A DNA stretch of 64,000 bases from Bacillota bacterium (GTDB lineage Bacteria; Bacillota; Clostridia; Acetivibrionales; DSM-1351), in contig JAEZUC010000011.1 in NCBI GenBank assembly GCA_023443515.1, positions 1 to 64,000 on the forward strand. Reading direction: 5' to 3'. Within the stretch, counting starts at the first letter, position 1; each line of letters opens with the position of its first letter. The position numbers and the translations under genes are program-made. Below are positions 34,584-44,089 of this stretch, piece after piece. The notes under the pieces are model-generated. The model saw nothing but the letters and a program-made list of their open reading frames with translations. It was not told the origin of the DNA and ran no database searches.

Positions 34584-36656
34584 TTATGATAATGTAACCT
34601 TGTCCCCAAAATAAACGGCAAGGTATTTTTTTAATTCGTTATGGTTCATAAGCCCCGGGTCAATCTCTATTATCTCCATTGCACTATCCTGAGCCAGCTT
34701 TAGTATTTCCATATCCTTATAAAGATTTGCTATTTTTAATTCGGGGAGACCGTGCTGTCTGGTTCCGAAAAACTCACCGGGGCCTCTAATTTCCAAGTCT
34801 TTTTCAGAAATCACAAAACCATCGTTTGAGTGAGTCATAATACTCATTCTTTCTTTTGCAACCTTTGAATTTGATTGGTTAAACAATATGCAGAAGGACT
34901 GCTCATCCCCTCTGCCTACTCTCCCTCTCAATTGATGCAATTGTGCCAGGCCAAACCTTTCTGCATTCTCTATTACCATCACCGTAGCATTTGGAACATT
35001 TACACCAACCTCTATTATTGTTGTTGAAACAAGAATACTGATTTCACCTGAAACAAATCTTTTCATTATATCTTCTTTTTCAGATGATTTCATTTTCCCG
35101 TGAATAATACCTACATTTAAATCACTGAATATACTTTTGCTCATATCTTCTGCAGTTACTACTGCGGATTTTGCCTCAATCTCCTCGGATTCCTCAACAA
35201 GAGGACAAACTATATATACCTGTCTTCCCTCTTTTACTTTTTCCCTTACAAATTTGTTGATTCTTTCTCTCATGGCTTCATTTACAGAGTATGTTTTAAT
35301 TGGTTTTCTGCCGGGCGGAAGTTCATCTATTATTGATATATCCAGGTCCCCATATAAAATCAGTGCCAGCGTTCGAGGAATTGGCGTTGCAGTCATAACC
35401 AGCACATCAGGATTCTGACCTTTTTCCGTCAATATGGTTCTTTGGCGAACACCGAATCTGTGCTGTTCATCAGTAATAACAAGACCAAGCCGTTTAAATT
35501 CCACATAATCCTCTATAAGAGCATGTGTGCCAATGACTACGTCAGTTTTTCCTTCTTTCAGATCTTCTACTATCAACTGCTTCTGCTTTTTAGTCAGACT
35601 GCTGGACAATAATTCAACAGATATACCACAACTGTCAAATAAGCCCTTTAAGGATTTAAAATGTTGTTCTGCCAATATCTCCGTGGGTACCATTAAAGCT
35701 CCCTGATAACCACACTTAACAGCTTTAAACAGCGCCAAAACTGCAATCATTGTCTTTCCTGAACCCACATCCCCCTGCACAAGCCTATTCATTACACGAG
35801 AACTTTCCATGTCCTTTTGAACTTCTTCAAAAACCTTTTTCTGTGAATTTGTTAGCTGAAACGGCAAGGACTCAATGAAGCTTTCCATTTCGTCTATGTG
35901 AGTATATTTTATACCCACTCTCGTGTCGGTTGCAAGGCTCTTGTAGGATAAAAGCCCCAATTGCAGCATAAACAGTTCTTCAAAGACAAGTCTGAACCTT
36001 GCTCGTTCAATATCTCCGGCAGAATCCGGAAAATGTATTTGATTTATCGAAAAAGTTTTGTCGGCAAGCTTGTACTTTTCTCTGACTGCTAAAGGTATCA
36101 TATCTTCCAGCTCAGCATCTTTTATTCCCTTTATTGCCTCGTTTAAAACCGTTCTTATTATGTTCTGTCCTAAATCCTTTGTGGAAGAATAAACAGGTAG
36201 TATTTTCAGGGTTTTTTTCATGTCTTTGGAACCAGTTTTTTCAAAGACAGGATTTACGATTTGAAGTTTATTTAATTTTCTTTCTGTTTTTCCGAAAAAT
36301 ATATAGTTTTCTCCAATAGTCAGAGAGTTCTTTACATATGGCTGATTGAACCAAATTGCTGCAATCTTGCCGGTACTGTCTTCGATGAATACTCTTGAAA
36401 CGGTCATACCTTTTTTGGGTCTTGTTACGCTTACGTTTGATACAACAGTTCCCTCAAAAGAACACGGGACACCAGCTAGAAGATCGGCTATGTTCTTTAT
36501 AGTGCTTCTGTCTTCATAGTCCCTTGGGTAATAGGTAAACAAATCAAAAATATTGTTGATATCCAATTTTTTGAATAGTGCCTCCCGTGATTCACCAACA
36601 CCCTTTATATATCTAATTGACTTTTGTTTTAAATCGTTAATTGTTATTTTCTTCAT
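34584..36656 (-). CDS. recG: ATP-dependent DNA helicase RecG
   Basis: 690 residues, typical length. It remodels stalled forks and Holliday junctions. Wedge OB-fold domain N-terminal (KGVGESREALFKKLDI), then helicase motifs: Walker A GDVGSGKTMIAVLALF near 290, DEQH (ITDEQHRFGVRQR), TATPIPRTLALILYGDL, and C-terminal motif VI QLRGRVGRGDEQSF. Start is the ATG with AGAGG 5 nt upstream; the longer frame starts 33 codons earlier without a ribosome site. Asp23 and DAK genes often found upstream in relatives are absent. Confidence 0.97.
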   Translation of the reverse strand: MKKITINDLKQKSIRYIKGVGESREALFKKLDINNIFDLFTYYPRDYEDRSTIKNIADLLAGVPCSFEGTVVSNVSVTRPKKGMTVSRVFIEDSTGKIAAIWFNQPYVKNSLTIGENYIFFGKTERKLNKLQIVNPVFEKTGSKDMKKTLKILPVYSSTKDLGQNIIRTVLNEAIKGIKDAELEDMIPLAVREKYKLADKTFSINQIHFPDSAGDIERARFRLVFEELFMLQLGLLSYKSLATDTRVGIKYTHIDEMESFIESLPFQLTNSQKKVFEEVQKDMESSRVMNRLVQGDVGSGKTMIAVLALFKAVKCGYQGALMVPTEILAEQHFKSLKGLFDSCGISVELLSSSLTKKQKQLIVEDLKEGKTDVVIGTHALIEDYVEFKRLGLVITDEQHRFGVRQRTILTEKGQNPDVLVMTATPIPRTLALILYGDLDISIIDELPPGRKPIKTYSVNEAMRERINKFVREKVKEGRQVYIVCPLVEESEEIEAKSAVVTAEDMSKSIFSDLNVGIIHGKMKSSEKEDIMKRFVSGEISILVSTTIIEVGVNVPNATVMVIENAERFGLAQLHQLRGRVGRGDEQSFCILFNQSNSKVAKERMSIMTHSNDGFVISEKDLEIRGPGEFFGTRQHGLPELKIANLYKDMEILKLAQDSAMEIIEIDPGLMNHNELKKYLAVYFGDKVTLS

Positions 36657-36924
36657 TACAACCTCTTTTGTAAATTGCACTAACAATATCTTGTTAAGTC
36701 TCAGGCTATGTAAATTAAATTGTACCATATTTTTCGACATAGAAAAAGGGTACATGGTCCTGTATATTGCATGAATACAAGTGTATTCTGTTAGCTACTG
36801 CAATTGATATTACTTTTCAATTAAAAAGACTTGCAGTATATGGCTTTTGTGTGTTAAAATAGTTATTGCTTGATGCCGAAATTGAGAAAATAAAATTCTC
36901 CAATAATAAAAGGAGGTGTAATAT

Positions 36925-37113
36925 ATGGCAATGTGTGAAGTATGCAGTAAAGCAACAACTTTTGGTAACAACCGAAGCCATGCATTAAATGCTACTAGCC
37001 GTACATGGAAACCTAATGTAAGAAAAATAAAGATAATTGATAATGGCACACCAAAATCAGTTAACATATGCACAAGGTGTCTTCGTTCAAACAAAGTTAC
37101 CAGAGCTATATAA
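36925..37113 (+). CDS. rpmB: 50S ribosomal protein L28
   Basis: 62 residues. MAMCEVCSKATTFGNNRSHALN with Cys4-x2-Cys7 and a later CTRCLR pair form the zinc-ribbon variant of L28. A very strong AGGAGG site lies 8 nt before the ATG. Single-gene unit with a terminator; oriented opposite to recG and spoVM, the usual Firmicute neighbours. Confidence 0.97.
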   Translation: MAMCEVCSKATTFGNNRSHALNATSRTWKPNVRKIKIIDNGTPKSVNICTRCLRSNKVTRAI

Positions 37114-37138
37114 TTTGATTACGTTAAATTTCTAAAAA

Positions 37139-37166
37139 ATAAAAAAGCGTTATAAGACGCTTTTTT
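37139..37166. terminator. Terminator shared by rpmB and spoVM
   Basis: AAAAAAGCGT...ACGCTTTTTT, symmetric with A and T runs on both sides, between the convergent rpmB and spoVM genes. Confidence 0.85.
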
Positions 37167-37198
37167 ATTTTTTACGCTTTTCTTTCTCATCAGTAGAA

Positions 37199-37270
37199 TC
37201 AGCCTATTTTAAATACCTTCTTTAATATGTTTCCAAAAAACTTAGGCACTTTTACGACTACTATTTTCAT
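37199..37270 (-). CDS. spoVM: Stage V sporulation peptide SpoVM
   Basis: 23-codon gene encoding MKIVVVKVPKFFGNILKKVF plus IG. SpoVM peptides are 23-26 residues, start MK followed by hydrophobics, carry a central Pro and form an amphipathic helix that recognises the convex forespore membrane and anchors the SpoIVA coat base. All of these fit, with Pro9 and an amphipathic C-terminal half. GGGGGAG lies 6 nt before the ATG. Position beside rpmB and recG is the same as in other Firmicutes. Confidence 0.85.
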   Translation of the reverse strand: MKIVVVKVPKFFGNILKKVFKIG

Positions 37271-37410
37271 TATTACACTCCCCCTGAATAGCTCTTACTA
37301 TCTATCATATTCCGTAAAAAGCACTTTCGTGATAAAAAAAGTTGTCTAAATCAATATTGTAGTGAATAGATATATACGGATAAGCTATTTTTTCCCAAGG
37401 GAGTGGTCAG

Positions 37411-38091
37411 ATGTTTTCTCTTTTTCATGCTAATCAAAGGAAAAAACTTGTAATGTTAATAGCATTTATTGTATTCACTGTGGGTATTATTTCATTTTTC
37501 CGTATCTTTTTTAAAGAGAACTCTTATTATACAATAACCGTTAACAGCCAAATCTCTTTTTCTTATCCCATGGATTTCTCAATAAAAAATGTATATGCCA
37601 GCGACCCTGCTTCTGCCCCTTATGTTCAGGCAAGCAACAGTAAATATAAGAGTTTTATTGATTATAAATCGCCTGAAGATAAATTCCATTTCAGCTATCC
37701 TTCAAATTTCAAACTGTATCAGCAGGCTTTTCCAGGCAGTGAAATTCTATATCATGTAGATTTTCAGAATAAAAACGATAATGCCTTTACAGGGTTTGTT
37801 CAGGTTTGGAATCTGCCATATGAACTCAGTAAATTTCTTGAGGAATCAAAGGCGAACTCCCTTACCGATTTTATTAATTTCAAATCCAAAGAAATCCAAA
37901 TCAATAAAATGAAAGGATATTTCTGGGAGTATACGGTAAAAAGCTCCAAAGAAAATTATAAAACACTTGAAGTATTCCTCTCAAAGGATTCCAGACTATA
38001 TAGAATCAGTTTCTATATCCCTGAAAATGAATATACAAACGAAGACCTTGATATGTTTTGGAAAATGGTAAATTCAATGAAAGTAGATTAA
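37411..38091 (+). CDS. Membrane-anchored extracytoplasmic protein, unknown
   Basis: 226 residues. One N-terminal membrane helix (about 11-31), then an extracytoplasmic domain with repeated FSYPxDF/FSYPSNF segments near 50 and 95 and a C-terminal DLDMFWKMVNSMK, the layout of PsbP-like or DUF1795-type domains. No catalytic motif. GGGAG is 10 nt upstream. It converges with the diguanylate cyclase gene (overlap 4 nt). Confidence 0.7.
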   Translation: MFSLFHANQRKKLVMLIAFIVFTVGIISFFRIFFKENSYYTITVNSQISFSYPMDFSIKNVYASDPASAPYVQASNSKYKSFIDYKSPEDKFHFSYPSNFKLYQQAFPGSEILYHVDFQNKNDNAFTGFVQVWNLPYELSKFLEESKANSLTDFINFKSKEIQINKMKGYFWEYTVKSSKENYKTLEVFLSKDSRLYRISFYIPENEYTNEDLDMFWKMVNSMKVD

Positions 38092-39764
38092 CCATTTTTT
38101 TGAGCAATCATAATACAGTTTCTTCCATTTTCCTTTGCCTTGTAAAGTGCATTATCTGCATCTCTGATTAACCCAACCTGATTTGAAGAGGTTTCAGGAT
38201 AGCATGCTATTCCAAAGCTTGCAGTAACAGAGGCTGATATAAGATTGTCTTTTATTACATTTCCTGCAATCTTTGTCCGCAGAAACTCTACTTTTTCATG
38301 GGCTTGCTGTATTGACGTCCGAGGTAATATAAGTACAAATTCTTCTCCCCCGAACCTTGCAATAGTATCGGTTCCCCGCAGATTATTTTTTACTGTTTGT
38401 GCAACTTCTTTCAGTACTACATCACCAAAAAGATGACCATATGTATCATTAAATATTTTGAAAAAGTCGATATCAAGAATTACAAGAGATAGATTATATC
38501 CTTTTTCCACCGCCATTTTAAATTCAGCTTCAAATTTTTCGTGGAAGTAGACACGGTTGTAAACTCCAGTCAAGCCATCAACTGTGGCCATCTCTTGAAG
38601 GTTGGCATAAAGCTCTGCATTTTCAATGGCCATACTTACCTGTTTTCCCATAGTTGTAAGCAGTCTTAGATTTTCGGTATTAAATGTATTGTTATTCCTG
38701 TGTTCAATGAGTGTAAGTCCGAACTTTCTGGATTTCAAGCTTAAAGGCACGCACATAAAAGAACCTATCTGTCTTGTCTGAATAAAATCGTATTTGTCAG
38801 GATCAACCATGTTTTCTATAAAAGGCTTTTCATTTTGCAATATGTCTAATAGAAGCTCACAGTTAACATTATCCGCCAAAATTGCCAGTTCTTCTTTATT
38901 AGTTATATTTGTAAACTGTACTTTAAGTCTGTTTTTCTTCTGGTCAAACAATAATATGGTAGAAAAGTTTACGCCCATTACACCTATTATTACATCATTT
39001 ACAAAATTAAGTAACTCGTTTATGTCCAGAATGGAGCCTATGGCCTCACTTACCTGCTGAAGGGTATAAAACTCTGCAATGCTGGACGTAAGTCTCTTAT
39101 TTGTATCTTCCAGCTTAAAATTGGTTTCCTTGAGCTTTTCATATTGGTTTTTTATTTTATCCCTGGCAGAAGCAAGCTGCTCATACTTCTCACCCAATTC
39201 AATAATTAACCTATCGTTTTCCTGTTCATTTTTTAAGTTCTCAGAAAAAGTTTTAGAACTAATACTAAATATACAAAAGAGTAATATGTATATACACACA
39301 ATTCTGAAAAGATTGAAGATTAATTTTTTAGCATCAAAGGGCTCTTCTATGCCATATAATGTGAATATATATAATATTTTGATTAGGGCACTAAATCCCA
39401 GTAGAGTGTAGGCTAACTTTTTACCTTTGTGAACGCTTATAAAAAACAAAGGCAAGACAAGAGAAAGGTACTCTATACCATCCGAGAATGGTAATAAGAA
39501 TACTGATGTCAGAAAGACTTCAATAGTCCTGAATACGTCAAACACTTTATCTGAATATAAATTTATATTGTTTACAAATATAATTTTAACAATATTCAGA
39601 GTCAGAATTGACACTATAAATACTGTCATAAAAATTTTGTTGTTAAAACGAACATTAGCATCAGTATAAAGTTCCTGCTTGAAAATCAATGCAGAAAGCA
39701 GTAATACAATAAATACCCAATAAAGGTTAATCATAACCTTTTCATATTTTTGTATTTTATTCAT
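38088..39764 (-). CDS. Membrane diguanylate cyclase with GAF domain
   Basis: 558 residues: about six N-terminal membrane helices (MASE-like, 10-180), a coiled-coil linker, a GAF domain about 220-380 and a C-terminal GGDEF domain whose active site reads GGEEF (in RFGGEEFVLILPR near 478), preceded by LDIDFFKIFNDTYGH. It makes cyclic di-GMP. No clear RxxD inhibitory site: positions before GGEEF read IARF. It directly follows the FtsA-like gene on the same strand (16 nt), so expression is likely coupled. Confidence 0.92.
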   Translation of the reverse strand: MNKIQKYEKVMINLYWVFIVLLLSALIFKQELYTDANVRFNNKIFMTVFIVSILTLNIVKIIFVNNINLYSDKVFDVFRTIEVFLTSVFLLPFSDGIEYLSLVLPLFFISVHKGKKLAYTLLGFSALIKILYIFTLYGIEEPFDAKKLIFNLFRIVCIYILLFCIFSISSKTFSENLKNEQENDRLIIELGEKYEQLASARDKIKNQYEKLKETNFKLEDTNKRLTSSIAEFYTLQQVSEAIGSILDINELLNFVNDVIIGVMGVNFSTILLFDQKKNRLKVQFTNITNKEELAILADNVNCELLLDILQNEKPFIENMVDPDKYDFIQTRQIGSFMCVPLSLKSRKFGLTLIEHRNNNTFNTENLRLLTTMGKQVSMAIENAELYANLQEMATVDGLTGVYNRVYFHEKFEAEFKMAVEKGYNLSLVILDIDFFKIFNDTYGHLFGDVVLKEVAQTVKNNLRGTDTIARFGGEEFVLILPRTSIQQAHEKVEFLRTKIAGNVIKDNLISASVTASFGIACYPETSSNQVGLIRDADNALYKAKENGRNCIMIAQKNG

Positions 39765-39780
39765 ATATTTCCTTTCTAAA

Positions 39781-41910
39781 CTACAATCGCATATTCTCCC
39801 AATAAATCTCTATATTATCTCCCGGAGAAATTGTATCGGTAAAATTTGCCTGACTCCCATTTAATTTTAATACGATATTTCCTTTAGGTACTGACAAATC
39901 AAAATTAATATAGTTAAAAATATCTACAAAAATATACTGCCTGTTTTCTTTCAATTCAATTCTTTCACCGTTAACAATTATAATAAAGCCTTTTTCGGAC
40001 ATAGGGACAACGTTGTTTTCCATATAGGCCTGTTCCAATTGGTTTATTGATACAGAATCAGTCTCATATTCCTCTTGTTCTTCCTGTTCCTCCTCAGCAG
40101 GAGCAGGCAACACTTCTGATTCCTCATGTTCTGAATCAGTTATCCTGTCGCCGTCCTTTAGTATGTATTCAGGATTACCAAATTCCCCATTTACCCGAAG
40201 CAAACTGCTTTCAAGACCCAGTTCAAATTTAGTTATGAAGTCTTTTAGTGTGACTATTTCCTCTATTTGAACCTTATCACCGTTTTTTATAGCTGCATCA
40301 AAACTGCACACCTGCCCGTTAATTGAACAATATGGTACTAGTTCTATCCTATCTTCGTTCAGAAAGACAGTAAGTCCTCTTGGGTGTTTAACATAGTCAG
40401 CTATTTTTTTTACTGCGTCCATACCAATGTATGAAGGCTTTATATATATGGAATCATTATTGCTAATTCGGGTATCAAGACTTGCCAGCTCATTGTTAAC
40501 AAAAATTTCAGCAGCCATTCCATGTTCACCCTTAATACTCATATCCTTATCGTTTAGTTTGAACTTCAATGACTTACCCGATCTGCCAATAAGCTTGTCA
40601 GGATTGTAGCCTACCAATATTAAAGCATCTGCCACACTTAGTTTTTTGGAATTGAACAGCTTTATTTTATTTTCATTTACAGTAACAGTCATAAAATCCT
40701 GACCTCTTTGCATATGCGCCATCATAGCTATACCAAAAGGTGTGATGGATTCAGGCCCTGTTAACTTCTTAATCTTGGTCTTTATGTTTTGTATTACATC
40801 CCTCCCTCTTACTGCAACTCTGTTATCCTGAAGTCCCAACCCTTCGGCTATCCTGGTTGTAAGCCCCGGTATCTGGCTTCCTCCTCCAATGAGGAACACT
40901 GCATTGGGAGCCTTCTGATTAAACTCCATGATTTTGTCGCAAATACTGCCTGCCAAAAAGTCTACAGCAGGCTTTACTATTTCAATGGCCTTCTGGTGTG
41001 TAATCTCATATTTATTTCCAAGTATATCCGTATACTTTATATTTTCTGTACCCGATGATATAGATATTTTTATTTTTTCAGCTGTATTAAAATCAACCAA
41101 AAATTCCTGAGCAATTTTTTCGGTTATCTCATCTCCTGCTATTGGAACCATGCCGTACGCAACTACAGAGCCGTCTCTGGTTAGTGCAATATCCGATGTT
41201 CCGGCACCTATATCAACCAGAACCAGATTTAAAAGTCTTAAATCCTTTGGAATAGTTACATTTATTGCAGCTATAGGCTCAAGCGTCAGACTTATTACCT
41301 CAAGTCCAACCTTTGACATAACCGTATACAAACTGTCCACTACAACATGAGGCAGGAATGTAGCCAGTACTTCCACCCCTATTTTCTTACCTTTATGCCC
41401 TACAAGTGACGAAATTACATACCCATTAAGAAAATAATTTACAACACTGTATCCGACACAATAAAAGGTCATTTTTTCTTCGTTTGATATTTCATTATCA
41501 AGTTTAAATTGTGCATTCTGAATAGCATCAACCTCCATACTGCCGACAATTTCCGATGTTATTTCACGTCCCTGTTCAATATCGTATTCCAGTTTTGTCT
41601 GACTTGTTTTCAGAACCCTACCTGCTGCTGCTATGGCTACTTTTGATAAAGTTACCCCAAGTGTCTTCTCAAGTCGTTCTTTTACTTGTGTTATTACTTC
41701 GGCTACCTTTTCAATATCATGTATTTGTCCGTCCAACATGGCACGACTTTTGTGTTCACATATTTCAGCCGCTACAACCCTGAAACACTCCTTTTCATAA
41801 AACCCCACTATACCTATAACAGTTCTTGTTCCAATATCAAGAGCAAATATCAAATCATCTTCATTAAATGTTTCTACTTTTGTTTTTGTTGTCTTCTGTT
41901 TACCAGGCAT
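39781..41910 (-). CDS. FtsA-like actin-fold protein with long C-terminal extension
   Basis: 709 residues, far longer than FtsA (about 420). Residues 17-380 carry the actin fold: phosphate-1 FALDIGTRTV (24-33), an SHS2-like 1C insertion about 90-170, phosphate-2 VDIGAGTSDIALT near 235, and adenosine motif FLIGGGSQIPG near 345. Residues about 390-640 hold three to four beta-rich ubiquitin-like or SLBB-like repeats (VNENKIKLFNSKKLSVADAL; VFLNEDRIELVPYCSINGQ; ILKDGDRITDS), a Glu-rich stretch near 600, and a final domain. No C-terminal amphipathic membrane-targeting helix is seen. Conventional FtsA function is uncertain. GGGGG is 6 nt before the ATG. Confidence 0.8.
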   Translation of the reverse strand: MPGKQKTTKTKVETFNEDDLIFALDIGTRTVIGIVGFYEKECFRVVAAEICEHKSRAMLDGQIHDIEKVAEVITQVKERLEKTLGVTLSKVAIAAAGRVLKTSQTKLEYDIEQGREITSEIVGSMEVDAIQNAQFKLDNEISNEEKMTFYCVGYSVVNYFLNGYVISSLVGHKGKKIGVEVLATFLPHVVVDSLYTVMSKVGLEVISLTLEPIAAINVTIPKDLRLLNLVLVDIGAGTSDIALTRDGSVVAYGMVPIAGDEITEKIAQEFLVDFNTAEKIKISISSGTENIKYTDILGNKYEITHQKAIEIVKPAVDFLAGSICDKIMEFNQKAPNAVFLIGGGSQIPGLTTRIAEGLGLQDNRVAVRGRDVIQNIKTKIKKLTGPESITPFGIAMMAHMQRGQDFMTVTVNENKIKLFNSKKLSVADALILVGYNPDKLIGRSGKSLKFKLNDKDMSIKGEHGMAAEIFVNNELASLDTRISNNDSIYIKPSYIGMDAVKKIADYVKHPRGLTVFLNEDRIELVPYCSINGQVCSFDAAIKNGDKVQIEEIVTLKDFITKFELGLESSLLRVNGEFGNPEYILKDGDRITDSEHEESEVLPAPAEEEQEEQEEYETDSVSINQLEQAYMENNVVPMSEKGFIIIVNGERIELKENRQYIFVDIFNYINFDLSVPKGNIVLKLNGSQANFTDTISPGDNIEIYWENMRL

Positions 41911-41943
41911 ACCTAACCCCCATGTATAAAAACAGTCGTGACC

Positions 41944-42576
41944 CTATTTCTTAGAATAATAACTGCACAAATGATTTATTTCACACTTTTCGCACTCAGG
42001 TTTTCTTGCATTGCACACAGCTCTTCCATGGAAAACCAGCTTATGGCAAAAATCTGCCCATTTATCTTTCGGAATAATCTTCTGTAAATCATATTCAATC
42101 TTTTCAGGGTCTTCATTCTTTGTCAGACCCGTCCTGTTTGAAAGCCTTTTAGCATGGGTATCAACAACAACTCCCTGCTGCCCATGTATCTCATATAAAT
42201 AAAGATTTGCTGTCTTACGCCCTACTCCGGGCAATTCAAGGAGTTCCTCCATATTGTCAGGAATTTTCCCCTTGTACTTCTCAGTAATAATTTTACAACT
42301 GGCGATTATATTTTTTGCTTTGTTTCTGTAAAACCCCGTTGATTTAATATCTTCTTCCAGTTCCTTTACATCTGCATTTGCAAAGGCCTCTGAAGTGGGA
42401 TACTTTTTATATAAATCCTTTGCTACAATATTCACCCTTGCATCAGTACATTGGGCCGCAAGCTGAGTAGAAATCAAAAGCTGAAGCGGATTATCATACT
42501 GCAGAGAACACTCCGCGTCAGGATAAAGCCTGTCAAGAACTTCTATCATCTGCAGAACCTTTTCCTTTTTTTTCAT
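41944..42576 (-). CDS. nth: Endonuclease III
   Basis: 210 residues. DNA glycosylase/AP lyase for oxidised pyrimidines. HhH motif LPGVGRKTANLYL with catalytic Lys, Asp of VVDTHAKRL, and a [4Fe-4S] cluster site C-x6-C-x2-C-x5-C (CNARKPECEKCEINHLC). AAGG is 9 nt before the ATG. Followed 28 nt upstream by glgA on the same strand. Confidence 0.96.
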   Translation of the reverse strand: MKKKEKVLQMIEVLDRLYPDAECSLQYDNPLQLLISTQLAAQCTDARVNIVAKDLYKKYPTSEAFANADVKELEEDIKSTGFYRNKAKNIIASCKIITEKYKGKIPDNMEELLELPGVGRKTANLYLYEIHGQQGVVVDTHAKRLSNRTGLTKNEDPEKIEYDLQKIIPKDKWADFCHKLVFHGRAVCNARKPECEKCEINHLCSYYSKK

Positions 42577-42603
42577 CGAATGTTATACCTTCTTTATAGT
42601 ATG

Positions 42604-44070
42604 TTATTTATTTTTGTTTTCTACTGCTATTTTATATAAATCTAAGTACTTAATACAAGGCTTCTTCCATGAAAAATCACTTTCCAGCGCCCTTATAACT
42701 AATTTTCCCCAATCCTGAGTCTTTTTGCAATAAACCTCTATTGCCCTGTCTAAAGTTTCTTCAAATGCCTTTTCATTAAATTCAGTGAAGGAGAACCCAT
42801 TTCCGTTTTTTCTATCCTCATCATAATCTATTACAGTTTCAGCCAGGCCACCTGTAGCCCTTACAACAGGAATTGTACCATATCTGAAACTAATAATCTG
42901 CCCTAAACCGCAGGGTTCGAACCTAGAAGGCATTAAGAACATATCTGCTGAGGAATATATCTTTTTAGCCAGCTTTTGATTGAACTCCAGAAACACCGTA
43001 ACATTGTCGGGGTACTTTTTTTGAAGTTCCTTAAATGAATTATGATAGTATTCATCCCCAATTCCAAGAACAGCCAGCTGTATATCCTTTTGTTCTATAA
43101 ACCTGTCTATACATCCCATAATCAATTCCAGACCCTTCTGGTGAGTCAGCCTCGTAATAACTGCTAATAGCGGAGCATCACTTTTTTCTAATCCGAACTC
43201 TGTCTGAAATTGTTTTTTGTTTTCCTTTTTGTTCCATGCAGTCTTAGAGTCAAAGCCTATATATATGTCCTCGTTCTTTCCGGGATCAAATTCTTCGTAA
43301 GATATTCCATTCACAATCCCAAAAAGGTCTTTTTTTCGGTTATTAAGTATACCTTCCATTTTCTCACCGTATGCAGTTGAAAGAATTTCCTGTGCATACT
43401 GTTGGCTGACCGTATTTATTTTATCGGAATAAACAAGTCCGCATTTCATAAAACTGAACATTCCATAAAACTCTGCCTTCTCATAGGTAAAGAAGTCTTC
43501 CTCCACGTTAAGAAAACCACATATATCAGCACTGAAATTCCCTTGATACTCAAGATTATGAATAGTATAAACCGTAGCAATATCTTTATAAAAATCCTGT
43601 TTTTCATATTTTTCTTTCAAAAGCAGGCATAACGGGCCTGTATGCCAGTCATTACAATGGATAATGTCGGGCTTAAAGTTTATATATGGCAACATTTCAA
43701 GTGCTGCCTTGCACAGCAGTATAAACCTTTGCGCATCATCCTGGTAGCAATATATACCGTCTCTATAATAATAATGATAGTTTTCTAAAAAATAGACCTT
43801 AACTTCTTTTGAGCCTGAAACCGATATGCAACCTTCCTTAATCACACATGTTTCTTTTCTTTCTCCCATTTCAACAGAAAAATCGGTAACATAAGCCATT
43901 TCCGCATCAATACTCTTGTATCTGGGCATGAGTACTCTTACATCCTGCCCCAGCAACGTTAACTCCTTTGGCAGAGAACCTGCTACGTCAGCTAACCCGC
44001 CAGTCTTTGCAAAAGGGTCAACTTCTGCGGATACAAAAAGTATTTTTAACTTTTTATTAGATAAATTCAA
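42604..44070 (-). CDS. glgA: Glycogen synthase (ADP-glucose)
   Basis: 488 residues, GT5 family. KTGGLADVAGSLPKEL near the N-terminus binds ADP-glucose; FEPCGLGQIISFRYGTIPVV near 375 is the nucleotide-diphosphate binding region. It elongates alpha-1,4-glucan. I take the TTG start with GGAGG 8 nt upstream (reads as Met-Asn-Leu), six codons inside the longest frame. Other glg genes are not in the window. Precedes nth; follows the HD-GYP gene by 19 nt, same strand. Confidence 0.94.
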   Translation of the reverse strand: MNLSNKKLKILFVSAEVDPFAKTGGLADVAGSLPKELTLLGQDVRVLMPRYKSIDAEMAYVTDFSVEMGERKETCVIKEGCISVSGSKEVKVYFLENYHYYYRDGIYCYQDDAQRFILLCKAALEMLPYINFKPDIIHCNDWHTGPLCLLLKEKYEKQDFYKDIATVYTIHNLEYQGNFSADICGFLNVEEDFFTYEKAEFYGMFSFMKCGLVYSDKINTVSQQYAQEILSTAYGEKMEGILNNRKKDLFGIVNGISYEEFDPGKNEDIYIGFDSKTAWNKKENKKQFQTEFGLEKSDAPLLAVITRLTHQKGLELIMGCIDRFIEQKDIQLAVLGIGDEYYHNSFKELQKKYPDNVTVFLEFNQKLAKKIYSSADMFLMPSRFEPCGLGQIISFRYGTIPVVRATGGLAETVIDYDEDRKNGNGFSFTEFNEKAFEETLDRAIEVYCKKTQDWGKLVIRALESDFSWKKPCIKYLDLYKIAVENKNK

Positions 44071-44089
44071 TTGAGCTACCTCCAAAATG

